Positions 13,229 through 28,604 of a stretch of DNA of 64,000 bases are shown here, piece by piece. Numbering within the stretch: position 1 is the first letter of the stretch; each line of letters begins with the position of its first letter. Both the position numbers and the translations under genes were made by a program. Source of the DNA: Hymenopus coronatus (Eukaryota; Arthropoda; Insecta; Mantodea; Hymenopodidae); the NCBI GenBank assembly GCA_030762935.1, contig CM060892.1, forward strand, positions 85,132,827-85,196,826, in the 5' to 3' direction. The notes below the pieces were generated by a model. It did no database searches and was not told the DNA's origin. It saw nothing but the letters and a program-made list of their open reading frames with translations.

Positions 13229-16200
13229 AATATCACGGAACCAAATGAATAAAGCACACACTAATAGAAAGAATAAAATATAAATGGTAGAGTGGTTCAT
13301 TTAACATTATGAAAAGGGGGGCTCTTAACCTCATAAATGACAAAAAAATAAAAATATGCTGTGAATAAACTAGCCAAATACATGGTCATCAAGCCAATGA
13401 ATTGCATCCATATCATTTCCACTTCAACATCATGTAAATAATGTGAACAGAAGTGAAGGGCTAGGTCACAGAATGTAACAAAACATATATTTTGGCAGAA
13501 GTAAAATGTCTCACAAGGGAACAAATATAGGTAGGGTTACCACCTGCCTGGGACTACTCCGGACAGTCTGGGTAAGCAGAAATTTGTCCAGAGTTCGGAC
13601 TCAGGCTTAATATTTCCAGGAATCTGATTTATTTTTCCACCATGATAACTCTCAATAATTTGCTATTCATATATTTTAAAAAATTGGAGTAAGCCTTTAC
13701 ATAATAGAGGGCAGCAATAATCAGTTAGTACCAGCAGCACATAATTGTTATCACATTCCCACGTGAATGCACTTCAACACAAGTGTTTGAAAAATTCGAG
13801 AATTTATTAAATGAACTCAGAGACTGTGTGATGGCTTCTAAGGCTATAAAGTTTCTTTGTGTCTTAGAAACCTTCCTGCTCAGAAAATACAACAGTTGGA
13901 ATCAAAATTGAACAAATTTTATGAGTGTGCTATTGGTTATTTACAAAAATGGTTTGATTTTAGTAAGAATAACCCATTTCAAAATCTCAAAGCCTTCAGC
14001 CTCACATAAGATATAAAATGGAATGACTTTCAAAATGCCATAATTCAACTTGGCTTGTGTGATCTTATGGACATGAATGCCCTTTATTCAGAATACTGCC
14101 TTGTAAAGGAAGTTCTTCCTGAATTTATTTCAAAACATAATTCATGTGCTTCAAGTGGAGCTTCTTGTTTGCAAAAACCGTAGTTGACTACTTACCAAAT
14201 TTGTTTGTAATTGTTCAGTATGTACTTTCTATTCCTGTAAGTAATGCACTTACAGAACTAGTGTTTTCGATAATGGGAAATGTTTGGACTGACAATTGTA
14301 ATAGGCTGGATGTAGATGTGGTCAAAGCAGAAATTCAATGTAAATCAACTTTGAATCAATGAAATGTACTATCTAAACCCTTACTTGTTAAGACTGTAAA
14401 ATTAAACAAGAGGTGTACATTTAAGTTTGAATGATCAAAGAGACAGTTGATTGTACTTAATAATATGCAGTATAAGAGACAAATTTGTAAATGTAAGACA
14501 TGTACTCTATGTAATAATTAAACCAATTTTAATATTATAACACTAAGCTTATATTTTATCCCCTAAGTAGTGTACAAAAAATATTTCTTCCATGCACATT
14601 CTGACCAACCCCTTTCCACAAAAAAAAAAAAAAAAAAAAAAAAAAAGTGATAACCCCAAATATAGAGAAGTGACATCTGTGGAGGAGTGCTAATAAATGG
14701 TTATTAACAGTTCAGTCAACCATCATTTTATGACTAATAAAGGGGTGAACCTGAAATATTGAATATTTTGTGAGTTTAGGTGTTTTTCTTTCACACAATC
14801 TTGTTCTTTTACCACATACCTATATCTCTTATTTATTGAGCATTATATATTTATTTGCTACATAAATATATAATGCAAATATTTATGTAGAATGAGAATA
14901 AGCAGTCATGTAGGCATCATTATGCCTAAAAGCATGAAGGGGGCAACACTGGTAATTATCACGTGGAATTTCAAAACTCTGGAGCTGGCCCTGAAAGCGG
15001 TACAAGTTGCATGTTTTTTTTTTGTTTTTTTGTTTTTTTTTGTTTTTTTTTTTGTTTTTTTTTTCTCTCCCTGATTAAGAAAGTATGGACTATAGCCACT
15101 ATCTGGTTCTATCTCTGCTCATATAATGAAAAGTTTCTTATGTTATCTATAGTTCATAACTCCAAATTCCACAAAGGAGCATGAACTAATCTACACAGGA
15201 GTAATAATGAGTTGTGTTTGCTGAAAATATAGAATTCTATAAGCAGTGTTAACCGTCTGTGTATTATGATACAATTAGGGTGTATACCTCCAAGAACTTA
15301 CAAGCCAATACTTGTAATAGTGTATGATTTTCAGCAGATGCTTATTTCGTTTGATAAGTTCAATTCTAATGGTTTCTCAATTAATGTATTCAAATCAGCT
15401 GTGTTAAATAATAACCGTATAATATTCTAAATCAGTGCTATTAAACTAACAAAAACTTAAAAAATATAAAAAATAATTTATTTTGTTTAAGTGCATTATT
15501 TTCTGTCACTTAGCCTTATTTTCCATTAGCTTATCTTTGACTATACTAGAAATTATGAGAATTTTGGGACAGTGATGTATACTATGAATCAAGCATTCGT
15601 TTGAATCAATTGTAATAATTTTATTCATAATGATACGTAAAGTTTTGTTGCAAATAATGAATTATGGTATTAACATTTACACTTTACATTTTAATTACTA
15701 AGGACATGTTTTGGAGGCGCTGTCGCTTCCATTATCAACTTTTCTTGTTAGTGGTGAAAATGTGTTACAATTGACGTATACTCAATTTGAGTATACTGTT
15801 TCATGATAATAATACATTGAAATATTATGGATTTAGTATTATTATTATTAAATGAACCTCTTGGTTTGGAAATTAACAACTAATGAAAATGTGTCTTACA
15901 TATATTCTTTTATTTTTCTAGAGAACCAAGCTATTTCAGCCATATGAGCACTTATACTAAGAACAACTTAGAAATATCGTTAAAGGCTCAAGGCCTGAAA
16001 TATCCTCCTGTTGATGCAGAGCTCATGAGGAAATATCTAAGACACCTTGCTCAGATAGGATTTATTCCAAGACCCAACAGGAGACGTCGTGATAGTAAGT
16101 ACTACATTTTATGTTCATTATAGCATTTAACTAATATGGAGCAACTCAGTCAGAAAATGTTGTATCCTACTAGTTTGCCCAGAATGTTATTGTAATCATT

Positions 16201-19200
16201 GATATAGGGTCATATTAATTATAAGATCCCTGTCATGGCCTCTCTCCACTGTGTGAGAGATCCGAGAGTCTCCGGCAAAGGCACACTAAAATGCATATGT
16301 TAAGATCAATTATGGAAATGTTGACCTTCTGCTCACATACAGGCAGCACAATTTGTGAAAATATTCATGCTTACTCATCTAAGCTTAGCAGCAGGAATTC
16401 TTGTGATTTCTTGCATGATTCAAAATCTTCTCGGGCTTCTAGCCAGGTAAAAACTTGGCTTGGTGTCAAACCAAGTTTTTACCTGGCTAGAAGCCCGAGA
16501 AGATTTTGAATTAACATGTCGCCAGGAAAGCTTCAGTTCTTATTCTTGCATGATGTTATCACTAAGTTTCTGTAGATTACACGGATTTCTGCTGCTGAGC
16601 TTAGGTGAATGTTTGGGAGCAGATGGTCAATATTTTCAGTATTTATTTAAGCTGCATCTTTTCCAGCACCACATTCCCAGCGACTCACAGATATCTCATG
16701 CAGTGGAGAGAGGCCATGAGAGGGGTTACCATGTAATTTAATGACCCTATAGCTTTAGATACAGCAAAAAATAAACTGATAAAATTGTTAATTGTTTAGA
16801 GTTTTTCTCTTAGGTATTTCATAAATGAACTGACTGACACCAACAATAATGGACTATCCTTTTTGGTTACACTACCCAGACTATGTTTCTTGGGACAGTT
16901 TGAAAATTCAAATTGCTCTCAAGTCTGTGGTTCTCTGATTCTTGGCTATGGAATCCACCCGGGTTCAATTCCATTCATGTGGGTCAGGATTTTAAGTCCC
17001 GGGTATGGACCAGTGCCCACTCAGTATTGTGATAAAAGTGAGAAGCTGTGGCTGGGGCCTAGCTTATGCTATCCACACCACTGTTGCATATCAGTTGGAT
17101 GATCATCCACCTCTGCTAAGCATAAATGGGTGCGAGGCTGGCAGTTGGGTTGGAAGCCCCAGGCTTGTAATAACTATAGCAGTATGTTTTTTTTTTTTTT
17201 TTTTCTTTTTTTTTTTTTTTAAGTCACGTCCTTTAACCTGGTTGGTCATGTCGGACAATGAATGAAATTGGTGAAATGATGCTCTAATGATCTTGGGGTC
17301 CATAGAGCTTAAAGTTATTAAACATTCGTCTTCTCAGGATAAAGGAAAACCCTGAAAAAACCTTATCTGAGTAACTCATCCTAAGAGAGATTCGAAATCA
17401 TGGCCTTTTGAATGTAAGGAAGACGTGCTACCACCACACTACCCAGGTGGGCTTATGGGTTGTTGTTATTATTATATTACTTACTTTTAGTTTGACATAT
17501 AGAGGTTGTCCAAAAAGTATAGATTTGTCTATATCCCAAGTAACACTGAGGTAAGAGTAATCTAGCAATCTGATTTTCTTAGTCCCTAGTAAGTCAATGC
17601 CTTCGATTGATAGGTCAATATATAGGGTTGGAACAAAATATCATTAGTAATAGTATACAGATGAACTTACTTATTAGGAAATAAAAATAAAAACAGTAAA
17701 AGTATAGTTTAAAAATGAATTCAATATAAGAAAGTTATATACTCTAAAATATCTTCCTCTGCTCATAACTTTTAACAGGTTAGGTGAGTTTCAGAATCTG
17801 TTTTCCCTCTACATTGATAATATCATCAACTGGAGTGAACAATAAATATTCTTTTGTCCCTGATGGGTACAGTTCCACATAAATTAGTAGTACAACTAAA
17901 AAGCCAATAAATGTTTTTCTTTTGCTCCCTATTCCTTTCATTATAAATGATTTAACAACATTACTAACATGTAGATGTATGTTAATTCTGAGTTCATTAG
18001 AACCTGAATGTGCAGCCTCATTGTTTCTTCAGCATCATCTTCATCCTGACACACTTCTACAGCAAAACTCAAAATCCTCTTCTCCCTTGTATCATGAAGT
18101 GTGATACACTCATCAGTTTCAGTATCAGAAATTGTATCACTGCTTTGTGTTTCTTGTTTTATTCTGAACCACAGAATTGAAATTATTGGTGCCAGGAATG
18201 TTGCATACTTTGAAGTAGGAAAGCATGCATTTTTAGCAATTTCTTATATGCAAGCTGCTGTAGAAAGTTACACTGTCTGAAGTAAGCCAAAGTTTCTGTA
18301 TCTTCTTTTCTTTTGGAAGTAACTTCTGAAGTTTGGTTTTCCTTCGACTACCTTCAGCTTCAGAACCTGCTGGGCACGGATGATAAAACTTTCTCAGAAT
18401 TTTATTTTCAAATTCTCTTTTGGCATTCTACAGTTAGGCACATACTTAGTGTTTACTCTTCCATTTTTCGTCACTCAGATTTCAAGGGTGTGAAGAAAGC
18501 TAGGTCTAGGGTTGGGGGAGACTTGACAGATTATCTCTAATAATTGCTTTCATTATCTCTTCCAAACTCTTTAGGTAAGGCAAAGCTAATGTTTGAAACC
18601 ATCCTCAAAATGAGCCCTTCAAACCTCTCACTACGAAAGTTTTGAGATACACAAAAACTAAACTGAATAAAATCACTTTGACTGCTGAAGCTTTTCAAAG
18701 TATTCACCACTTTCTCATTCTCATTCTCTCAAACCACTTTTGAAAACACTCCTGCCATTCATCTTCATGTGGATATAAAAGTTCACCTTCCAATGCTGCA
18801 AAAGGTTCTTCAGGGCTCGAAAACCTTGTTCCATGCATGTGATTTTTCACAGTGGGGAACAAAAAGAAATCACATGGAGCCAAATCTGGATTGTAGGGGG
18901 GGATGAGTCATAAGTTTCACTTCTGTGGACTCCAGAAACTGGATCGTTGCATTGACTGTGTGTACAAAGGTGTTGTGGTGAAGCAGGATTCCTCACAGAC
19001 CTGTTCTTGGCCACAATTCACGAAGCTTTACAAAACCATGTGGTAAGCAAAATGTTGTGTACCAGTGCACAGCAACTGTCTTTTGTTCCTCAAGTGGAAT
19101 GGTAGCCACATGATGAGATTTAGAGAAGAAAGTGGCCACCATTTTCTTCCTGATGCTGCGCAGCCGCTTCACTTTCACTGGAAGATCCATACAGCCAACT

Positions 19201-22200
19201 GTCGCTTAGTCTCAGGGTCAAACTGGTAAATCCAAGTTTCATCGCCAGTGACAATGCCAGAAACCTGTCAAGAATTGGCTCCATCAAATCACCTTTGGAT
19301 CACCACACCTTCCTCATGCAAAGATAGTCGTGCAATATTTTCGAAACTGCTGGCGATTCAATCTGCATACTTGCCTCAATTTCCTTAAATGTCACACGAT
19401 TGTTTTTGCAGACCATTCTTTCCACAGCAGCTATGTTTTCTACAGTCACTGCCGTAGATGAACAACCACTCCTAACCTCACCCTTTAATAAGTTTGTTTG
19501 GCCTCTTTTAAATTCTTGAAACCACCGAAAAACTATGGCACAGGACAGAACAAGGTCCCCTAAAGCCTGCTGTAAGCGCTCAAGACTTTGCATGATTTTA
19601 AAATGGGTTTAAATGAGACCCAAAGTCATTGCACGAAAGTGCTCTCTTTCCACCTCCATGCCGGCAAACAACTGATGTCACATTAGAGGTTGTTAACCTT
19701 GCATTGTAGACTGCAAGGGGAAACGGAGGATGCAACATGTTACAGGTTTACACTCGCAAAGCATGTGGCTATCCAATGGTGCAATCCGTTTAAATTGATC
19801 AACCTTAATTTACACGTATCTCAAAACTTTAGTAGTGACCCTCATATCTTGCTACTAATATCCTATTTCCATCCAGATTAGATAGAGTTATTTTGATCTA
19901 TACAATATAAAGATTCAGAAACTTTTCACTTGCTGTAACTGAAATAGATATTTGATTATGTAGAGTCAACTACAAATTCAGGAAGTTTGCATGCTTTACA
20001 AACCATTACCTTATTCTTCCACATATTGGTCTCCTCATAATTTATAATGGCCTTAGGGGGTATATTATGCATACATTTGTATTGGTTCTCTAATAACATA
20101 AGTACTGGCTTGTTTAATAGTTTTAGGTGACTTTAATTTGTTCCTGCTTCTCTTTAGAAATTATTTCTCCCTGTCAGTATTAGAATCTGAATTCCTTCAA
20201 AGCTATTTTCTCAAGGTATTTGCTTTTACTATTACTCAAATGTAAACATCCAGTAACCCAAATCCCTATTCAGAGTTAATGGAAAAAGCTTGTCAATTTC
20301 TGCTGAAACTATATAGTTCACATTTTAAGAATAATGTTTGAAAAAATTTACTTTTTGGTACCCCAGACTTCTCCAAATCTTTTCTCATTGTGATATACTG
20401 CTTTTTAACAGCATCCAATTTGTGCTACAAATCAGAAATTGCAAATCTCTCGGCTTCTGGCTCAGGAAGTTACTGTCATGGTATGATATTCTGCCTGAAA
20501 AAAAAAATATTTACATTACTAATAATGGAGTGTAACTCAGGATAGGATTCTAAGTAACTCCAAAATGATAGTTTACAGAATTAGTAAATTTTACATGAGG
20601 AGTTGGCACTACAAGAAATTGCCATGTTGTGCATATATAATTGTCTTAAAAGTGAGGTTATACAATTACTAAAAGTTTTATTCTATATATTGCTTCTTCA
20701 GATGTTGTAGGGAAAACTTTCATGTATGTTTTTCTGAAAATTGCATAGAACATTAATATTCAATACATCATATGGATTTTTACAAATTCATCTACAAATT
20801 GAGAAACTATAAAGACTAGGTACTTCTCATAATTCATATCTACCAATAGTCTTCCAACATATTGTTATAGTGACTCAACATGGTGACAAGACTAGGCAAT
20901 TGTAGCCATCTCCAGTGGAATTTTGCAATGGTTTTAAAAAAAAAAATGCATGGTGACAAGACTAGGCAATTGTAGCCATCTCCAGTGGAATTTTGCAATG
21001 GTTTTAAAAAAAAAAATGCAGTTTGGGAATTTTTATCCTGAAAACGTGATTTCTGGGTGATTAATCTCTATTGCATGCTATTTCTATTTTTTTTTTTTTT
21101 TTGTGCAATTGAAACCTTTATACATTTAAATTTCAGCAAGGATAATCTGAGACAATGCCCTATATTAAAAATATCTGTATTCTTTCACTGTTTTACCCTC
21201 TCAGTGCCTCACAATAATGAGCTCTGTAACATGATTTCATCATTGAGCACCTATTATCAACAATGCCAATGCCCATCCAAACTTAAAGAAAATAATGGTG
21301 ATCAGCTCCTTTTATTATAATTTGTAAAATGTATATCATTGTACCTTTCAATAATATGTAGAAGAGAGGAGTGTTACAATTATAATAGAATAGCTTATAT
21401 GTTGGCAGAAACATAGTGAATATTACCCGGATAATAATGTACTTACGATTGTTGATTGAACCGGGTAAAAACACACATGATCAGTTGGAGGATTGAATGC
21501 TATACCAGCGGATTGTCACAGTAGCTCAATGGTTAGAGCAACTGTACAGAGAGCAGGAGAACCATGTTAAATGCCCAGCTGTGGCGTTGAATTTTTCAAC
21601 TGGTCCAACCAACTAATTGTATATCATTGTACCTTTTAATAATATGTAGGAGAGAGGAGTGTTACAGCCATAATAATATATATATAATTTTTTTTTTTAG
21701 CTTAATGTCCTTTAACCTGGTTGGTCATATTGGACAATGAATGAAATTGGTGAAATGATTCTCAAATGATCTTGAGGTCCATGGAGCTTAAAATTACTTG
21801 ACATTCATCTTTTCAGGATAAGAGAAAACCCCGAAAAACACTTTATCCAGTAACTCACTCTAAGCAAAATTCGAACTCGTGACCTATTGAATTTGAGGCA
21901 GACATGCTACCCCCATGCTACCCAGGCAGGCTAAAATAAATATTGTTTCACAAAGGGTAACTGGCAAAGCAATAATATTTCTGCATTATGAGCAGTGTTG
22001 CAAGCATACCACAATTTTATAGCATTCCCATTATGGTAACATAATTTTGTTACTTCGTTTATTTAAAATTTTCACTGTCTGATAAAAAAGGTGTAAAACT
22101 ATGTTACCCCAATAACTGAATTGATGTATGCTGCATGTCTCTTTTTGCCCCCAAAAGCATGTGTGCTCTTTCTCACTGTGCTTTAAAGAAAAGAAAGAGG

Positions 22201-25200
22201 AGGAACATTGCCTTTTCTTTTCCAGACAAGTTCCTCTTGTTCAAATATTTACCTTTTGTATCTGATCACAGATCTAAGATAGTGTGATTCTAACATTTTG
22301 TCATTAATTGTGCTGTCATAATTATTTAGTTACAAGGAGGAGAAAATAATATGGAAATTCAGAAATTGGCAACATTGGGCAGCAGTAGCTACTCAAGGTG
22401 ACAACTTGGCATATTAGCAATCTGGCAGTGCCTCAAGTTGGCCTAGAGTCCCAAGTAATCCAAAGCAATGGTCAAATGTTGTCGATTTAAAGGATTAAAC
22501 CACACAAAGATTTTCTAATCTGATCACAAGTGATAAATATTAATTAAAGAGATAAACATAACAAATTTAGATAAGTGTTTTTTAAGCTTATACAAAATTG
22601 TATGTGTTTTTTTTCTGAGAGTAGTAAATATTTCAAACTTCCAATCATACATTAATATAACAGTAATATCAAAATGATTATTTTTAAAATTATAACATTT
22701 TAAGTGAGTTGTCTTACTGAAAGAAAAAGAATTAATGTTCTGAAAACTTTACATTTTGTAAGATTAAATTCAGTGAAAACATCCCTCTGAATGTAACTAA
22801 TAGATAAAAATGTTTAACTTGGTTTGCTAGCTGCACAGCTGTTGCACAGCAAGGTTGCTTTGGTAACTGGCGCCTCTTCTGGTATTGGAGCAGCTATTGC
22901 AGAACATTTAGCCCTAGCAGGAGCCAAGGTGGCATTGGCTGCACGTAGAACTGAACGACTTAAGGAAATACAAACTCAGATAGAGCGCCAGGGTGGCTCT
23001 GCTATTACTGTCACAATGGATGTAGTAGACGAGAAACAGGTGAGTATTCCCTAATTGAAGAAGAAAAATTGTAATGTTTGAAAAAATAAAGGAATAAGCT
23101 AGAAATTTAGGATTGAATTGACTTAACAATCCTAGGTTTCACTCATTGGAGGAACATGTTTTCGTAAGCTCTGGCTCACATCATCAGCAGCTGGTTTGAA
23201 TATCTGGGTTCCTTGTTGATTGAAAGAGTTCTTTTGATGGTGAGGTTTTAACCATTTAATGAAATTCATTTACATGGAAGTTTCAATGTCCATTAATAAG
23301 TCTTCATGTTTTTTGATAAGAATTTTCTTCTACATTTCTAACTCTTTTTTATCCCTGGTAGTATTTTAACAACTTTATGCCAAAGCTTATATATGTTATT
23401 GTTTCAAAAATGGTAGGCCACAGCTAATTTTATATTTGCTTGAATTTAATGTTAGTGCGAGTAAAATGATCTTTCATCCTGACATAATCTTTTTGTTTCA
23501 CCAATGTATATTTGGCCACAATCCAAACTGTTGATTTAGTATATACCAGGTTTGTCCTTAGATGTGATATTTTCCATTTTATTTTATTTTAACAAGTGTT
23601 AAGCAGAAAACCCATTTTGAGAAGCCAAAATGATGTTGTGTTTTTTGAAAATCTTCTGAAACTGTTCCTTAGCTGTAGGGTGGCATAATTTCCTGTGGAA
23701 AATGTTAGGTTTGTCTTCCTGTAGAGGGGTTGGATCTCCCAAGTGCTTGTCCTTTTTAACCTTTTGGATTCTTTTGTTCATCAGGTGTTCATCAAAGCCA
23801 CTTAATTCAGCTTTTTAATAAGTTGCTCTCTTTTCCTATGATATTCACTTTGGTTCATGATGACACTAACCAATCTATGAGCCAAACTACTGAAGAAAAC
23901 ATAAATAAATATTATGTTTGTTGATGACACTATTGCCAGGATTATATCATCCATACCAATGTGTCGGAATTTTGTGCTGCAGTCAGAAATCTGTGATATG
24001 GGGCTGTTACTTTTAAGCACTGGTCTGGGCCAGGTTTGAACCTGTGACTTTTGGATCTGAAGGCCAGTGCATAACCAATTGAACTACCCACACTGACTAT
24101 TGAAAATCACATGTTTATGTTACTGGGGGTATAGTTTGGCATATTTGTGTGCTTCCTGAAAATGCTGAGTTCAAATATGTCCATGTTTTTGTGAAGTTTA
24201 TATCCAAAAAAGCAAAATTTCATTTCCCTGGTGAAGTTTGTGGTTGTTACTTTGAAATTTTGAAATTTAAAAGTTAAATGGAATCTTATTGTAATTTTTT
24301 CTTTATGGCCGCAACAATATTTACTACAGAAATTAACTTCTGCTCCAAATAGATAAACCATCAGAAAACTTCTGCCAATTGAGTGACCTGGATATTCAAA
24401 CCAGATAGCAGCATCTGATGATGTGAACAACAATTTAAAAAATCATGTTCCTGCAGTAAATGTGGTGAAATAAGTGAAAAACCCAATAATCCTAAATTTC
24501 CATTCATGTTGGTTTCACTGTATAAGTTGCTTCAAGAAGTTGAAAACTTTTGGTTTTAATTGCATCATATTGTAAACTTTCTCTATGGATTATTTAATGA
24601 ATTAATCAGCCAGGGGCATATGCAGGAGCGGGGGGGGGGGGGGGGGTGGCTCACCTAGAATACATGCAAAAATGTAAATGCAATTTGTGCATTCTCGTTG
24701 TTTTTCTATAGCTCTTTTATATTTACGGATTTAGTACACCACATTATACCTGTTATTAAACAGGTACAAAAATACTATATCAGTACATTAAAGCAGTGGT
24801 GAATATTGGGACATGACAAAGAATTTAATCTGTTCTTTTGTAAAATCATAATTCCATACCTTGGTTGGCAAAAATGATTAAATGCCTCACTCTGTTCATG
24901 TTACTATCCACACACGATTAGTCTCAGGAGTTGGTGCTGGATACAGAGTACCTCCTGTAGATGTAGTGAAGTGAGAGGGTCTGCCCATAGTCTAGTGATT
25001 AACACATCTGAAAAGCATGAGAACTCTATGAACTCCTGCATACCTTTTGGTTTCATAAATACTTAAAAGATTTGTTGCTCATGCTGACCCATTAAATCCT
25101 TTATTTAGTCAACATTCTTTGACCATGGTTCAGTTGGCATCCCCCCCATTTGGATAAATCCCTAAAAGTCACTATGAAATGACTGACATCATTTGCTAGA

Positions 25201-26049
25201 ATCATTTCTGTTTGTCCTCCTCAAATGCACTCTCTGCCTTCGCTCCTAAATTCAGGCTTTGGTTAAGTTAGTCTAACTGTAATTTATGGGTTTCAGTAGA
25301 ATTAGATGCATTCAGTGATAAAAAAGAATCTAATGTGCTACAATCATATGATTTTCTCTAGCTGTTCTTCAAATAAACTTCTTATAAAAGATTATTCTTC
25401 TTTCTACACCATGCTAATTGTGATAAGCTTTAAAAGAATGTCTTATTACTTAACTCCTTATAAGTAGAAGGGAACTAAAGGAATGCACTAAGCTAAAGCG
25501 ATAATCAGATGATTTGAAAGCTGTCACTATGTGCTTGTCATTGAAATTTGCATCTTTACATTATCAGGAGTAAAACAAAAGAAACATGGGAGACTTCCTG
25601 TCTGACAAAAGTATAAATATTTTTAAATCAATAACCAGGAATATCTGCAAATGGTTACCTCAGCAATAAAAATGTAAAGGACATAAATTGTGTGTTTTCA
25701 TGAGATCTACATGTTTTGTGTAGAAAGTATTTGTCTATCTCTTACTTAATCAGTTATGCTAAAGTCTTTTAGAATAAAGAGGACTTCACAGGAAATTCAA
25801 GACATACATTTTATTTGTCATGTAAATGTCTTTAATATACAGTATTTTAATCAAAGTTGTTGGAGCCATTTTTGAGAAAATCAACATTTTCGAAAATTTC
25901 TCCATGTAAAGGAAAATTAGGGGTGGGGGGATTTTCTTGAAAATCATGTTGCAACCTTGGGAGATACTGAACTTAAATACCAAGTTTGGTTTTAACAGAT
26001 TTTTTTTTATTTTTAGTTATTTTGTCCACACACACACACAAGCACACAT

Positions 26050-26088
<39 letters not shown>

Positions 26089-28546
26089 ACACACACACAC
26101 ACACAGACTTTTTTTCTAAAAATTTTTTATTCAGGGGGCCTCAAAACATATATTTTGGTGAAATCTGGATACCAAATCTTTGGGTGGAATACAATACATT
26201 CTCCATTCACTATATATGCTGCATACATATACAAGAGAAAGTAATAATCTAATCTAGACACCAGTTATTTGCAATTTCTAAAAATTAAAACTTGGGTTAC
26301 AACTTGTCAGGAAAAAGTTACCTACATACATAATTTACATCTATATATAAACTTAAAAGGTGGCACCATAGCTGAGTGGTTAGGTTAGAATGCTCACCTC
26401 CCACCTAGGCAGCCTGGATTCAATCCCAAGCGCCCCCATGTGGGATTTATGGTGGTCGAAGCAGCATCTGGATGGGTTTTCTCCAGGTCTTCCAGTTTCC
26501 CCTGCCACTCATTCCACCAACTGCTCCATCATCATTTTTCCTATCATCCATTTTGCTTGCATTTATATCATTTACTTCCGCATTCTCATGCCTGGTTAGA
26601 GGTTCTCCATTCTGTGGTTTCATGTCATTGGCTTCCTGACAGGCTTCTGACACCTAGTATCCGCTTGTAAGTCCTAGAGAGGATGTCAGTCCTAAATATG
26701 GGGAGGGTAAGCTGATTATGAAAATTTAAACTTAAAGAAAGTGAATTTCATGCTATTAGTAACTTTCAATATTTTCATGTATGTATTATGTTTATAAAAT
26801 TGGTTTATGCAGAAAGTTCAGTACAGTTATTATTTTTGCAATTACTTATAGTAGGCATGGGAAGCAATGTGTTTCACCCAAAAATTTGATACCAAGATTT
26901 CACTGGAAATACACATTTTGAGACTCCCTGAATCCAGAAAAAGCATTTTAGAAAAAGGCCTGTGATGTACCTGCCCATATGAGAGTTGGTAAAGTCCATA
27001 ACTCAAAAGCAAAAAGTCAGATAAATACCAAACATGGTATTTAAGTTCAGTATCTTCCAAAGTTGCATCACAAAAATGTTAAAAAAAACTGCCCATTGCA
27101 AACTATACATGGAAGATTTTCCAACATTTTCTCAAAAATGGTTCTAACAATTTTGATAAAAATTTTATTATTCTAAATAATATACTTTAAAATATTAAAA
27201 ATATTTATATTGCAATTTTTCTGAGAATAGCCAGCAAAATCCTTTTGATTCCAAAGAATTTTGTATAATCTTGTATAACCAGTAAATTTTATGCGATAGA
27301 CAAACAATACAGAATATACAATTTATTCTATGTAAAATAAGCCATCTTCGATATATGTGATATTAATGGTGATAATTGTTTGATTAAAATCTTTTCCATA
27401 TTCATATGTTTCTCGAAATTGCATGGAAACAACAAATAATGTTATTATTTCAGAGACCTGGCCCTCTCATACTAAAATATCCAATAAAATTAAAGATAGA
27501 AACCAACCTGGTTTATGCCGGTTTAAACTCAGATCATGTAAGATTTTAAAGGTCGAACCGACCTAGTTTAAGTGCAGTAATTCCAACTGATCAAATAAAT
27601 AAAGGTATTTGGGCTTGAGTTATATAAATTGGAATGCTAGAGATATGGTTTTTAAACATTTGCAATCACTATTTATTTAGATCTATAATGAAATGTAAAG
27701 GTAGCTATTTCTGCAAAGATTTTTCTCAATTCAAATTAAGTAGATGGAAAAACAAACTTTCTAAAGAATACTTTGTATACACACTAACAAATGATTAGTG
27801 GATAGAGAAAGTTATGTGAGTGTAACATCAGATTCTTTTTACCTGATATTCTTCATCATATGCAAGGTGTGAATGAACAGTGGTGGTGGTGATTATGATT
27901 ATTATTATTTTTATTATTATTATTATTATTATTTATGGTCTGTATATTTGATTATGTAAATTTAAAGCATTGTCATAGATAACACATGCATAATTTAATA
28001 TTCTGTACAAGCATTTAAATGTATTAATTTACAACTGTCAAATTTCTATTTACAACTTATCGGGTGTACACATTTCTCATTACACATACATTTTATTTAT
28101 TGTTAATATGAAATTATATAATTAGATGAGAAGTGGTTATGATGCATAATAATTTATGGTATTAAATAAGATTAATATAATTGAAAAGAATGAAAATAAT
28201 AAAAATAAATTTAAAGGTATTATTTATGGAATAAAGAAGTATAATTTATTAATAATTTTAATATGACATATTAATGTTATTTTTAACTAACTTCTTTACT
28301 TCAAATGACATATCTATTTTACGCTATTGGTATTGTAGATAAATTCAATTCAGTTTGACTATTAAACTCATTATCTTATTTAAATTTAATGTATGAATGC
28401 AGTAATCCATACTGAATCATTCCCAGAACTAGAGACCCATGCTGCTAATAAGCTATGGGCTAGCTCTATGTTTTACTTGATAAATTATATTTACATTTTT
28501 CTTCTTGATTTAATGAAAGTTATAAGAATGTAAATATTTTCAATGA

Positions 28547-28604
<58 letters not shown>

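Noticed and set aside
13077..13300. Long open frames with poly-Asn/Ile/Phe
   Set aside because: They are translations of the TTC/TTA microsatellite.
17920..18540. Possible - strand processed pseudogene or transposase
   Set aside because: Peptide fragments such as [14 protein letters not shown] are suggestive but I could not assign them to a family, and frames are broken.
25937..26252. His/Thr repeat peptides
   Set aside because: They are translations of the CA microsatellite inside repeat D.
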